DNA from: Coprobacillus sp.
Lineage (GTDB): Bacteria > Bacillota_I > Bacilli_A > RFN20 > CAG-826
Length of the DNA: 8,642 nucleotides
Direction of reading: 5' to 3'
NCBI GenBank assembly: GCA_021203805.1
Contig: JAJQAM010000008.1
Coordinates: forward strand, 1-8,642
The notes beneath the pieces were generated by a model. That model ran no database searches. It saw only the letters and a program-made list of their open reading frames with translations, and was not told the DNA's origin. How positions within the stretch are numbered: position 1 is the first letter of the stretch; the number at the start of each line of letters is the position of its first letter. Of this stretch, positions 1 to 6,207 are shown one piece after another. The position numbers and the translations under genes are program-made.

Positions 1-149
1 ATAAGGTAAGAATCTTTACAAGAAACGCGATTGGAGAGGCTTCAGAAATCGAAGACGCGCCGGTTGCTAGAATTAGCGAAGAAGAAGTTAATAAGATCAT
101 CTCCGCTTATACTCATTATCTATTTACAGGGTATAGAGAGGAGTACTAG
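1..149 (+). CDS. C-terminal fragment of an unrecognised protein
   Basis: An open frame enters from the left edge (first full codon at position 3) and ends at TAG 147-149, giving the last 48 residues of a protein. The fragment begins KVRIFTRNAIGEASEIED and ends in HYLFTGYREEY. It is mixed charged and hydrophobic, with no membrane segment and no motif I can assign to a family. Codon use (GCG, GAA, ATC, AGA) resembles the genes on the other strand, so I prefer this frame to a second overlapping frame that runs to about position 222 and reads as low-complexity basic sequence. The gene points toward the dif-like site at 281-308 and is convergent with the nadD/yqeK end of the large operon. No function can be assigned from this fragment. 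Confidence 0.7.
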   Translation, partial: KVRIFTRNAIGEASEIEDAPVARISEEEVNKIISAYTHYLFTGYREEY

Positions 150-168
150 TAGATTTTTAGTAGATTTA
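146..168. repeat. 11-bp tandem direct repeat, two copies
   Basis: CTAGTAGATTT (146-156) is followed directly by TTAGTAGATTT (157-167), differing only at the first base. The first copy contains the TAG stop of the partial upstream gene. The 11-bp period places both copies on one face of the helix. A related 11-bp array lies at 8561-8593. Confidence 0.6.
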
Positions 169-183
169 TCACGATGTGAAAAT

Positions 184-203
184 AGGTGGAAAACTCACCT
201 TTT
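184..203 (+). terminator. weak hairpin after the partial upstream gene
   Basis: AGGTG (184-188) can pair with CACCT (196-200) around a 7-nt spacer, and a G-U pair can close the loop further. A run of four T follows (200-203). It lies 35 bp past the TAG stop of the partial plus-strand gene. The stem is short and the T-tract brief, so this is only a possible intrinsic terminator. Confidence 0.3.
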
Positions 204-245
204 AGTGGATAAATATCCGTGATTAACTAAAAACAGATAAAAATA

Positions 246-280
246 TAAATCCTTATATTACAAGGGTTTACATCGTTTTT
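246..280 (+). terminator. possible second plus-strand terminator hairpin
   Basis: TAAATCCTT (246-254) pairs with AAGGGTTTA (262-270) around a 7-nt loop. One of the nine pairs is U-G in plus-strand RNA but A-C in minus-strand RNA, so the hairpin is better on plus transcripts. Five T follow at 276-280 after a 5-nt gap, which is longer than ideal. The right arm overlaps the repeated GGTTTACAT half-site described beside dif. Confidence 0.35.
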
Positions 281-308
281 GGTTTACATAATGGAAATTA
301 TACGAAGT
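281..308 (-). other. dif: dif site (XerC/XerD chromosome dimer resolution site)
   Basis: Read on the minus strand, this 28-bp stretch has an 11-bp XerC-type arm ACTTCGTATAA, a 6-bp centre TTTCCA, and an 11-bp XerD-type arm TTATGTAAACC. As I recall it, the B. subtilis dif has arms ACTTCCTAGAA and TTATGTAAACT around TATATA. The arms here match at 9/11 and 10/11, and the whole site at about 22/28. It lies between convergent genes, as expected at the terminus where both replichores read toward dif. XerC and XerD would recombine here to resolve chromosome dimers. No xer gene is in the window. A dif-like site used by an integrated element is possible, but no integrase is visible. Confidence 0.8.
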
Positions 309-323
309 AATATATATCTCGAT

Positions 324-341
324 GTGAATATCACTATTCAC
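324..341. repeat. short inverted repeat beside dif
   Basis: GTGAAT (324-329) and ATTCAC (336-341) are perfect inverted repeats around six bases. The preceding CGATGTGAA (320-328) also occurs at 172-180, so the dif-like site sits between two copies of this 9-mer, about 100 bp away on the left and 11 bp on the right. Role unknown. Confidence 0.4.
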
Positions 342-351
342 TATTAAATTA

Positions 352-386
352 GGGAGAAAAGAAAAATCTCTCCCAAGGGAAGAGAT
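352..386 (-). terminator. intrinsic terminator of the parE-to-nadD cluster
   Basis: On the minus strand, 25 bp after the nadD/yqeK stop, ATCTC-T-TCCC (386-377) pairs with GGGAGAGAT (374-366) with one bulged T. A T-rich tail follows (TTTTTCTTTT, 367 to 358 region). This is a standard Rho-independent terminator at the end of the minus-strand gene row. An alternative pairing of GGGAGA with TCTCCC (352-357 with 369-374) is also possible. Confidence 0.8.
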
Positions 387-410
387 CTATTTATAAATAT
401 TTATTTATTC

Positions 411-1505
411 TTATTTATCGAGATAAAACTCGTAGCATTCATCCGTGAGAATGTTATCTATATCGCTTTTTATCTCCGTAAGATATTTTCTATTATCCTC
501 AAGGACTTTAACAAATCCGTCTTCAAAGTTTTCTAGGCAGGCATCTATCATCCACTTACTTGGAAAGTTACGCGTCGGCTCTATCTTATCCGCTTCAAAA
601 AGAAGCTTTTCTAGACTTGTCATATTCGCGTGTCCTGTGGTGTGATAATAGATTGCGCTTAAGATATCTTTATCTCTTACATTAAAGTCTTGATACGCTA
701 TTAAAGCGCCTAGAAACTGATGATAAACATCTGGGCTTACTCTATCTTGATAGTAAGGGAAATACTCTCCCATAAGCTCATAGGCCCTATCATGAGGGAT
801 AGATTTAGCTAGGTCATGAAGAAGGGCGGCGCTATAAACTTTATCTCCGTCCACTACCTTATTCTCTAGGGCTATTTTATAGGAGAGATCCGCCACGCTC
901 ATGGTGTGAACATATCTCCTCTCTATAAGATAGGACTTAATTTTAGGGATATAGTAGAGCTCGTTTTCTTCGATATACTTAAGGACACTAGGCGTCGTAT
1001 CACTACGCTCTAAATTCCTAATCGCTGTAGAATCAATATTCTTCTCTTCTCCTGGGACTTTCTTCATATTATAAATATGAACATTATCGTTATTTAGGGG
1101 GTGACCGGGTCTTACGAAATAGATAATTTGAACAAGCCTACTTATCTCCTCCGCTTCTTTCCAAAAGTTAAAAGCGTTAACCTGATCGTTTCCAATAAGA
1201 AGGTATAAATTATCATTAGGGTATAGCTCTTTAAAATGCCTAACTGTTTCAATAGAGTAAGTTCTCTCTTTTCCGTTTTCGTTTTCCCACTCACTGATAT
1301 ACATATTAGGAATATCCTTTATAGCAAGTTTTAGCATATTAACTTTATGCTTAAAATCAACGGACTCATCTTTCCAGATTGCAATTTTTGCGGGAATAAA
1401 CACTACCGGAGCATCCCCTAAAAACCTAGAGGCGCTTACCGCCATATTGATATGTCCGTTATGAACGGGATTAAAATCTCCACCGAATAAAATGATATTT
1501 CTCAT
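411..1505 (-). CDS. nadD: NadD-YqeK fusion: nicotinate-nucleotide adenylyltransferase with HD-domain Ap4A hydrolase
   Basis: This 364-residue protein joins two enzymes that are separate in B. subtilis. Residues 1 to about 185 are NadD, which transfers AMP from ATP to nicotinate mononucleotide to give NaAD for NAD synthesis. The nucleotidyltransferase motif GGDFNPVHNGH (residues 8-18, with H15 and H18) and IDSTAIR (157-163, family form ISSTxIR) are visible. Residues from about 190 form a YqeK HD domain: H200, H230-D231, H262, H288 in YHTTG, D306 in FEADKIEP. YqeK proteins are symmetrical Ap4A hydrolases. The same fusion is known in Mollicutes. The ATG overlaps the yhbY stop by four bases (ATGA) and has no clear Shine-Dalgarno, so translation is probably coupled. 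No rsfS gene follows; a terminator does. Confidence 0.95.
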   Translation of the reverse strand: MRNIILFGGDFNPVHNGHINMAVSASRFLGDAPVVFIPAKIAIWKDESVDFKHKVNMLKLAIKDIPNMYISEWENENGKERTYSIETVRHFKELYPNDNLYLLIGNDQVNAFNFWKEAEEISRLVQIIYFVRPGHPLNNDNVHIYNMKKVPGEEKNIDSTAIRNLERSDTTPSVLKYIEENELYYIPKIKSYLIERRYVHTMSVADLSYKIALENKVVDGDKVYSAALLHDLAKSIPHDRAYELMGEYFPYYQDRVSPDVYHQFLGALIAYQDFNVRDKDILSAIYYHTTGHANMTSLEKLLFEADKIEPTRNFPSKWMIDACLENFEDGFVKVLEDNRKYLTEIKSDIDNILTDECYEFYLDK

Positions 1506-1801
1506 GATAGTTTACTAATTTTATATATTGGTTTCTTTCTATTCTGCCGAAAAAGGATGATGACTCTTCCGCGGATATCCACTACCTCGCAGCCTAGCCT
1601 TTCGCTAAGAAGAAGCGCCATCTCTCTCGCGGGGGTATCTACGCTTTTAAGAAGCTTTACTCTTATTAGCTCATGAGAGACTAAAGCGTTACTTAGCATC
1701 TCCACTACTGTGTCAGTTAGCTCATTTTTTCCAATCTGATAGGATACGTCTAAACTAAGCGCTTCTTTTCTTAAAAAGGCTTTTTGCTCTTTATTTAGCA
1801 T
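1502..1801 (-). CDS. yhbY: YhbY/YqeI-family CRM-domain RNA-binding protein
   Basis: A 99-residue protein that matches the single CRM-domain family typified by E. coli YhbY and B. subtilis YqeI, which associates with pre-50S ribosomal particles. Its start, LNKEQKAFLRKEALSL, and the following QIGK are typical, as is SHELIRVKLL (about 42-51), the strand after the RNA-binding loop. Length fits the family. The usual GKxG loop reads GKNE (24-27), with glutamate in place of the second glycine. The start lies 2 nt after the yqeH TAG, with only GGA overlapping that stop, so translational coupling is likely. Its TGA stop overlaps the nadD ATG. The aroE gene found between yqeH and yhbY in many Firmicutes is absent. 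Confidence 0.93.
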   Translation of the reverse strand: MLNKEQKAFLRKEALSLDVSYQIGKNELTDTVVEMLSNALVSHELIRVKLLKSVDTPAREMALLLSERLGCEVVDIRGRVIILFRQNRKKPIYKISKLS

Positions 1802-1803
1802 TC

Positions 1804-2949
1804 CTACTCAATCTTACTACGGCTCTCTCTGAGAGCGCTTAAATGAGGAAGATAGACATAGAAGACTTGTCCTCTTCCCACAAACGAGATCCAGCCGAGA
1901 CCTTCAATCGCGATATCATGCATGAGCCCGTCGTTTTCCATATCATATTCAAAAAGGTCAAAGTCCATAAAGTGAGAGAGCTTTTCGCTTACCGGGCGAA
2001 TCTCTTTCTTATCTTTATTCCTATTAAAGGTCGGCTCATACCTATAAGAGGGGATAACTTTGCACTCTACATTCTCTGCGGTGTAGACGTTAACGACAGT
2101 GTCTTCGCCGCTATAGAGGTGATAGGAAGCGATATTTCCAATCATGAGGCACTCCCCGCTTTTCATTGCTTTGCGCACTACTTTGACTTCTTTCTTTGGA
2201 GTGATGGCTCTCGCGACTTCCTTTTCCACTAAAGTGACCACGTTATGAGAAAGAGGAAAACCGGGAACCTCATAGATGAAGCTTGAGTTAGAAAGAGGAA
2301 TAGCAAGTATCCTCTCACTCGTTCCAGGAAAACTAGTTCTCGTAATAGACCAGTTACTATTATTTTGAAAGCCGGTGAGGCCTTTATTAATCAGAGAAGT
2401 CTTTCCACTTCCAATATCGCCGATGATATAAACGTCTCTTCCTTCTCTATATTCATCCGCAAAGCGGACAAAATCTTCTCCTGAGTATTTATCGCCTTTC
2501 CCGGTGACTCTAATCTGAAGGGGATGAATATCATACTCTTCAAAACGCTCGCGGAGCCACTCAATAAGACGAGGGGTAATATCTTTCTTGCTATTAAATA
2601 AATCAACTTTCGTACCGACCACTAAGACGTTAAGCCTTTTAATCTTTTCAGCGACATCATTAGGGAGAGTGCCGTTAAAGGTAAAGAGATTAACGACATA
2701 GATAATCTCAGCGTCTGTATTAACCGCTCTATCTAGGATAGAGCAGATCTCATCGCCTACGGTTAAATCTAGCTTTGAGTTATTTAGCTTAATCATCTCG
2801 TCGTAGCATTCCTGACAGTATAGGATTCTATCCGACACCGAGATTTCACTAAGAAGGTCTTCTTTAATGTAGCCGGGCTGAGTGGGGTCACTCGTTTGAA
2901 GGGTTCTTCCACATCGGTAGCATCTAATTAATCTTTTTGCTCTTGCCAT
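1804..2949 (-). CDS. yqeH: YqeH, circularly permuted ribosome-assembly GTPase
   Basis: A 381-residue protein of the YqeH family, GTPases required for 30S ribosomal subunit assembly. A four-cysteine zinc finger comes first (C10-x2-C13 and C45-x2-C48). The GTPase motifs follow in permuted order: G4 as TKVD (113-116), G1 P-loop GDIGSGKTS (177-185), G2-region PGT (208-210), and G3 as EVPG (227-230). G3 is normally DxPG, so its aspartate is replaced by glutamate. The C-terminal third matches the family's RNA-binding region in position and length. I chose ATG 2949 because GGAGAG (2959-2954) sits at good spacing. An upstream in-frame TTG at 2961 overlaps this ribosome site and adds only four residues. 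The gene overlaps yqeG by 22 bp, suggesting coupling. Confidence 0.95.
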   Translation of the reverse strand: MARAKRLIRCYRCGRTLQTSDPTQPGYIKEDLLSEISVSDRILYCQECYDEMIKLNNSKLDLTVGDEICSILDRAVNTDAEIIYVVNLFTFNGTLPNDVAEKIKRLNVLVVGTKVDLFNSKKDITPRLIEWLRERFEEYDIHPLQIRVTGKGDKYSGEDFVRFADEYREGRDVYIIGDIGSGKTSLINKGLTGFQNNSNWSITRTSFPGTSERILAIPLSNSSFIYEVPGFPLSHNVVTLVEKEVARAITPKKEVKVVRKAMKSGECLMIGNIASYHLYSGEDTVVNVYTAENVECKVIPSYRYEPTFNRNKDKKEIRPVSEKLSHFMDFDLFEYDMENDGLMHDIAIEGLGWISFVGRGQVFYVYLPHLSALRESRSKIE

Positions 2950-3476
2950 ACATCTCTCCAATCTATAAGTTTATTTTCTTCCATTAGGATTTTTCTTGCT
3001 TTGCTGTCTCTTTTTCTATTGATCAGGGTGAATATCTGATCGCCTTTTCTAATCGGCTCCACAAGGACTGACTTTACTCCAAGTTTAGCGGCTACCTCGA
3101 TATCAGTATATATTTGGTCCCCCACTATCACAATATGATTTTTATCGAGGTGATGAGAAGTAATAAACTTCTCAAACCTTCTTGGGAAGGGCTTCATAAG
3201 GCGATATGTATAAGTCACTCCGAGGTATTTAGCGTATTTTTTGACCCTCCGTCCACTGTTATTTGAGGTAATGTAGGGATATAGACCCGCTTCTTTAAAT
3301 TTATCAAGAAGCTCAATTACCCTAGGAGCAGGGCTTTTGTCCCGACAGTTATCAAGTGTATTATCTAAATCGATAAGAACGATATCTAGCCCCTCTCTTA
3401 TAAAAAAAGCGGGATCTATTTCAAATATGCTTTTAGCGGTAAATGAGGGAATATATTTTGTTTTCACTTCTTTCAT
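2928..3476 (-). CDS. yqeG: YqeG-family HAD phosphatase
   Basis: A haloacid-dehalogenase-superfamily protein of the YqeG (subfamily IIIA) type. Using ATG 3476 (182 residues), motif I is DLDNT (36-40), motif II SNN (71-73), the motif III lysine is in KPFP (K95), and motif IV is GDQIYTD (119-125). The physiological substrate is not established; conserved linkage to YqeH points to ribosome maturation. An in-frame ATG at 3506 would add ten residues (MVNFSFTYAK). I prefer 3476 because the B. subtilis protein starts close to the IPSF segment and because the earlier ATG lies in the right arm of a terminator-like hairpin whose T-tract would encode the extra residues. Neither start has a well-spaced Shine-Dalgarno, so 3506 cannot be excluded. 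The 3' end overlaps yqeH. Confidence 0.93.
   Translation of the reverse strand: MKEVKTKYIPSFTAKSIFEIDPAFFIREGLDIVLIDLDNTLDNCRDKSPAPRVIELLDKFKEAGLYPYITSNNSGRRVKKYAKYLGVTYTYRLMKPFPRRFEKFITSHHLDKNHIVIVGDQIYTDIEVAAKLGVKSVLVEPIRKGDQIFTLINRKRDSKARKILMEENKLIDWRDVWQEQKD
2954..2959 (-). promoter_or_regulatory. Shine-Dalgarno of yqeH inside yqeG
   Basis: GGAGAG lies inside the yqeG coding end, with 6 nt between GGAG and ATG 2949. It decides the yqeH start in favour of this ATG over the in-frame TTG at 2961 and over an out-of-frame ATG at 2953. Confidence 0.8.
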
Positions 3477-3488
3477 TTTAGCATAAGT

Positions 3489-3520
3489 AAAAGAAAAATT
3501 AACCATTTTCTATGGTTAAT
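3489..3520 (-). terminator. parC-yqeG hairpin: terminator or attenuator
   Basis: On the minus strand, ATTAACCAT (3520-3512), loop AGAAA, ATGGTTAAT (3506-3498) form a perfect 9-bp stem followed by TTTTTCTTTT-like sequence. It starts 24 bp after the parC stop. It looks like an intrinsic terminator, though the stem is AT-rich. It could end parC transcripts partially and separate topoisomerase expression from yqeG. A weak promoter-like TTGATG, 17 bp, TATATA (3557-3529) spans the parC end just upstream. Confidence 0.5.
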
Positions 3521-3543
3521 CTTCTCTTTATATATTAGGGGTT

Positions 3544-6207
3544 TCACTCTTCATCAAAATCGTCAAAGATTGACATCTGAACAAAGGGGGATTCGTCTTT
3601 TTTCTCTTCGCTATGTGCTTCACTAGCGGTGTCCATTGCTTCGCTAGTTTCCTCTTCTTCTAGTTCCTCGCCTTCTTCAGTTACCACCTTAACTGGTTTT
3701 TCTTTCACAATAATATCATGAGCGACATTAGACTTATCCACTACCATTAAGTTAATGCCGTAGACAAATCCCACTCGATCTTTAAGGGTGATACCAGAAA
3801 CATTCTTCTTCATGTTTTTTGCGTCTTCCCCAAGATGGAAGTCTGTCACTATATAGGGAATCACTCTACTATCAGTAAGCTTAAGATTTAATGAGACTGG
3901 ATCTTTCCCGCTGACGTTAAAGACCTTTACTAGTTTATGGTTATCGTTTTTAAAGCAGGTAAAGATTTCTTGAACTTTACCGAGTCTATTAGTCTTAGTA
4001 ATCCTCGTATTTTCAGTAACTCTTACGCATCCCTTATCAGAGATAAGAATAATCTTGACTCTCTCCCCCTCTTCATATGAAAGGAGAGAAACGGCGCTAT
4101 CTTTAGCGAGGCCGTTCATCGACTTTACTCCTCCCGCTTTGGAGGAGAGAATTGTAAGCTCGTTTTCATTAAACATCGAGGCTTTGCCGTTTTCCGTTAA
4201 AACGAGAAGATCGCTATTACCGCTTGTAAGGGTAACGGAGACCACTTCATCACTTGGAGAGATCTTCATATATTTAATCGGTCTTGTGTGCTTAGAGTAG
4301 TCAAGCTGGTCAAGACACATTCTCTTAATCTGTCCGTTACGGGAGAGGCTAACAAGATATAAGTCGTCTCTTTTCTGATTCACAATCATTCCGTCAATAA
4401 TCTTTTCTCCCATGGAGAAAGTAAAGAACTGATTAAGATGACTACCTTCATCTTTCCATTTACTCTCACTGAGATAATGAATTGGGATACAGACATAGTT
4501 ACCCATATTAGTAAAGGAGACGAGATAATCAGTGGTAAAGGCGGTTGAGATACCCACTAAAACATCGCCGTCTTTAATTCCAGGGAGAGGATTATCGCCG
4601 CTCGCTTTATACGATTTAAGAGTGCTACGCTTAGCGTAGCCGTCTCTAGTAAGAGAGACCATTTGCTCTTCTTTCGCGATTAGCTCTCTCTTATCAATAA
4701 CTGTGGGCTCGCCCTTCTCTTCAATCTGGGTTCTTCTTTCGTCTCCATAAGCTTTTTCTATTTCTTTTAGGTCCGAAATAATCTGTCTTTCAAGCTTATC
4801 TTCATCGCTAAGTAGCTCTTCGCATTTACTGATATTCTTCTCTAGCTCTTTCTTCTCATTATTAAGGGCCACTTCATCGGTATGAGATAGTTTATATAGC
4901 GGCATCGTAACAATCGCTTCCGCTTGATCAGCGGACAAGTCATAAGCTTTCATTAAGTTGACTTTCGAGTCCGCTTTATCTTTACTCTTTTTAATAATCT
5001 CCACGACATCATTAATATTAAGAGAGGCAATGATAAGGCCGTTTACGATATGAAGTCTTGAGTTATATTTTTCGAGGTCATATTTCGTCTTTCTAGTGAC
5101 CACGTCTTTTTGATGAGCGATATAAGCATCGAGATACTCGAGGATATTAAGAGTTTTAGGACGACCGTCCACAATCGCCACGATATTAGCGGAGTAAGAC
5201 ACTCTAAGAGATGTCTTATTCATAAGGTAGGCTAAAATAAGATCCGCTTTTGCGTCCTTTTTAATATCCACCACAATCTTAATGCCGCTGATATCAGATT
5301 CATCTCTCACCTCAAGAATTCCATCGATTGATTTAGCGGCTCTTATCTTATCTATTTCATAAGCGATATTTATCTTTACGACTTTATATGGGACCTCAGT
5401 GATAATGATCTGCTGCATATCCTTAAGCTCCACGATTTCCGTTTTGGCGGCGATTTCAATCCTTCCTCTACCGGCTGTGTAGATACTCTTAAGTCCGTCT
5501 GACTCATAGATTATGCCGCCTGTAGGAAAGTCCGGTCCTTTGATGATATTTAGGATATCCTCAACGGTACACGCTTTATGTCTAAGGCGGTATATCACCG
5601 CATCACAAGTCTCATTTAAATTATGCGGAGGAATCTCAGTGGCTAGGCCCACTGCAATACCTTCTGAGCCGTTAACTAGTAGGTTAGGGAAGCGAGAGGG
5701 TAAGACGATTGGTTCAAGACGGGTATCATCATAGTTAAGCTGCATATCAACAGTCTCTTTATCGATGTCTTTAATGAGCTCATTTGAAAGCTTAGAGAGA
5801 CGAGACTCAGTGTATCGATACGCCGCTGGACCATCGCCGTCAATGGAGCCGTTATTACCCTGAAAGTCGATAAGCGGATATCTTACTTTCCAGTCCTGAC
5901 TCATCCTCGAGAGAGCTTCATAAATCGAGCTATCTCCGTGAGGGTGATAGGTTCCCATGACCGCTCCAACGGTATGGGCGCATTTCTTCGTGGGTTTATT
6001 AAAAGTATTACCATCTTCCCACATCGAGTAGATGATTCTTCTTTGAACAGGTTTAAGGCCGTCTCTTACATCTGGAATCGCTCTATCTTGAATGACGTAT
6101 TTAGCGTAAATAGCGTATTTATCGCCCATGACGTCTTCAAGTGGGGCAATCGAGATATCCTCAACAATCTCTTCTTCCACTACTTTTTCATCTTTCTTTT
6201 TAGCCAT
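3544..6207 (-). CDS. parC: DNA topoisomerase IV subunit A (ParC)
   Basis: An 887-residue DNA-cleaving subunit of topoisomerase IV, which with ParE unlinks daughter chromosomes by double-strand passage. The N-terminal breakage-reunion domain includes RDGLKPVQRRI (about 48-58), the quinolone-binding segment HPHGDSSIYEA (88-98, with the common wild-type S93 and E97), and catalytic Y132 in RYTE. A charged coiled-coil arm spans about 430-500. The C-terminal beta-pinwheel region lacks the GyrA-box QRRGGKG, which favours ParC over GyrA. The protein is longer than B. subtilis ParC (about 800 residues) because of an acidic tail ending QMSIFDDFDEE. The start has a good ribosome site, GAGGT at 6217-6213, and overlaps parE by 8 bp, so the subunits are translated together. 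Confidence 0.95.
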   Translation of the reverse strand: MAKKKDEKVVEEEIVEDISIAPLEDVMGDKYAIYAKYVIQDRAIPDVRDGLKPVQRRIIYSMWEDGNTFNKPTKKCAHTVGAVMGTYHPHGDSSIYEALSRMSQDWKVRYPLIDFQGNNGSIDGDGPAAYRYTESRLSKLSNELIKDIDKETVDMQLNYDDTRLEPIVLPSRFPNLLVNGSEGIAVGLATEIPPHNLNETCDAVIYRLRHKACTVEDILNIIKGPDFPTGGIIYESDGLKSIYTAGRGRIEIAAKTEIVELKDMQQIIITEVPYKVVKINIAYEIDKIRAAKSIDGILEVRDESDISGIKIVVDIKKDAKADLILAYLMNKTSLRVSYSANIVAIVDGRPKTLNILEYLDAYIAHQKDVVTRKTKYDLEKYNSRLHIVNGLIIASLNINDVVEIIKKSKDKADSKVNLMKAYDLSADQAEAIVTMPLYKLSHTDEVALNNEKKELEKNISKCEELLSDEDKLERQIISDLKEIEKAYGDERRTQIEEKGEPTVIDKRELIAKEEQMVSLTRDGYAKRSTLKSYKASGDNPLPGIKDGDVLVGISTAFTTDYLVSFTNMGNYVCIPIHYLSESKWKDEGSHLNQFFTFSMGEKIIDGMIVNQKRDDLYLVSLSRNGQIKRMCLDQLDYSKHTRPIKYMKISPSDEVVSVTLTSGNSDLLVLTENGKASMFNENELTILSSKAGGVKSMNGLAKDSAVSLLSYEEGERVKIILISDKGCVRVTENTRITKTNRLGKVQEIFTCFKNDNHKLVKVFNVSGKDPVSLNLKLTDSRVIPYIVTDFHLGEDAKNMKKNVSGITLKDRVGFVYGINLMVVDKSNVAHDIIVKEKPVKVVTEEGEELEEEETSEAMDTASEAHSEEKKDESPFVQMSIFDDFDEE

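Noticed and set aside
146..220. oriC-like signals: TAG-rich trinucleotides resembling a DnaA-trio, and AGTGGATAA (204-212), one base from a DnaA box
   Set aside because: Only one near-consensus box is present, there is no dnaA or other origin gene, and the adjacent dif-like site points to the terminus.
31..222. A 63-residue plus-strand frame overlapping the partial gene at the left edge
   Set aside because: It overlaps the frame with better codon use, crosses the noncoding repeats, and has no ribosome site or recognisable domain.
1843..2232. A 129-residue plus-strand frame antisense to yqeH
   Set aside because: It is the reverse complement of well-conserved YqeH sequence and resembles no family; treated as a shadow.
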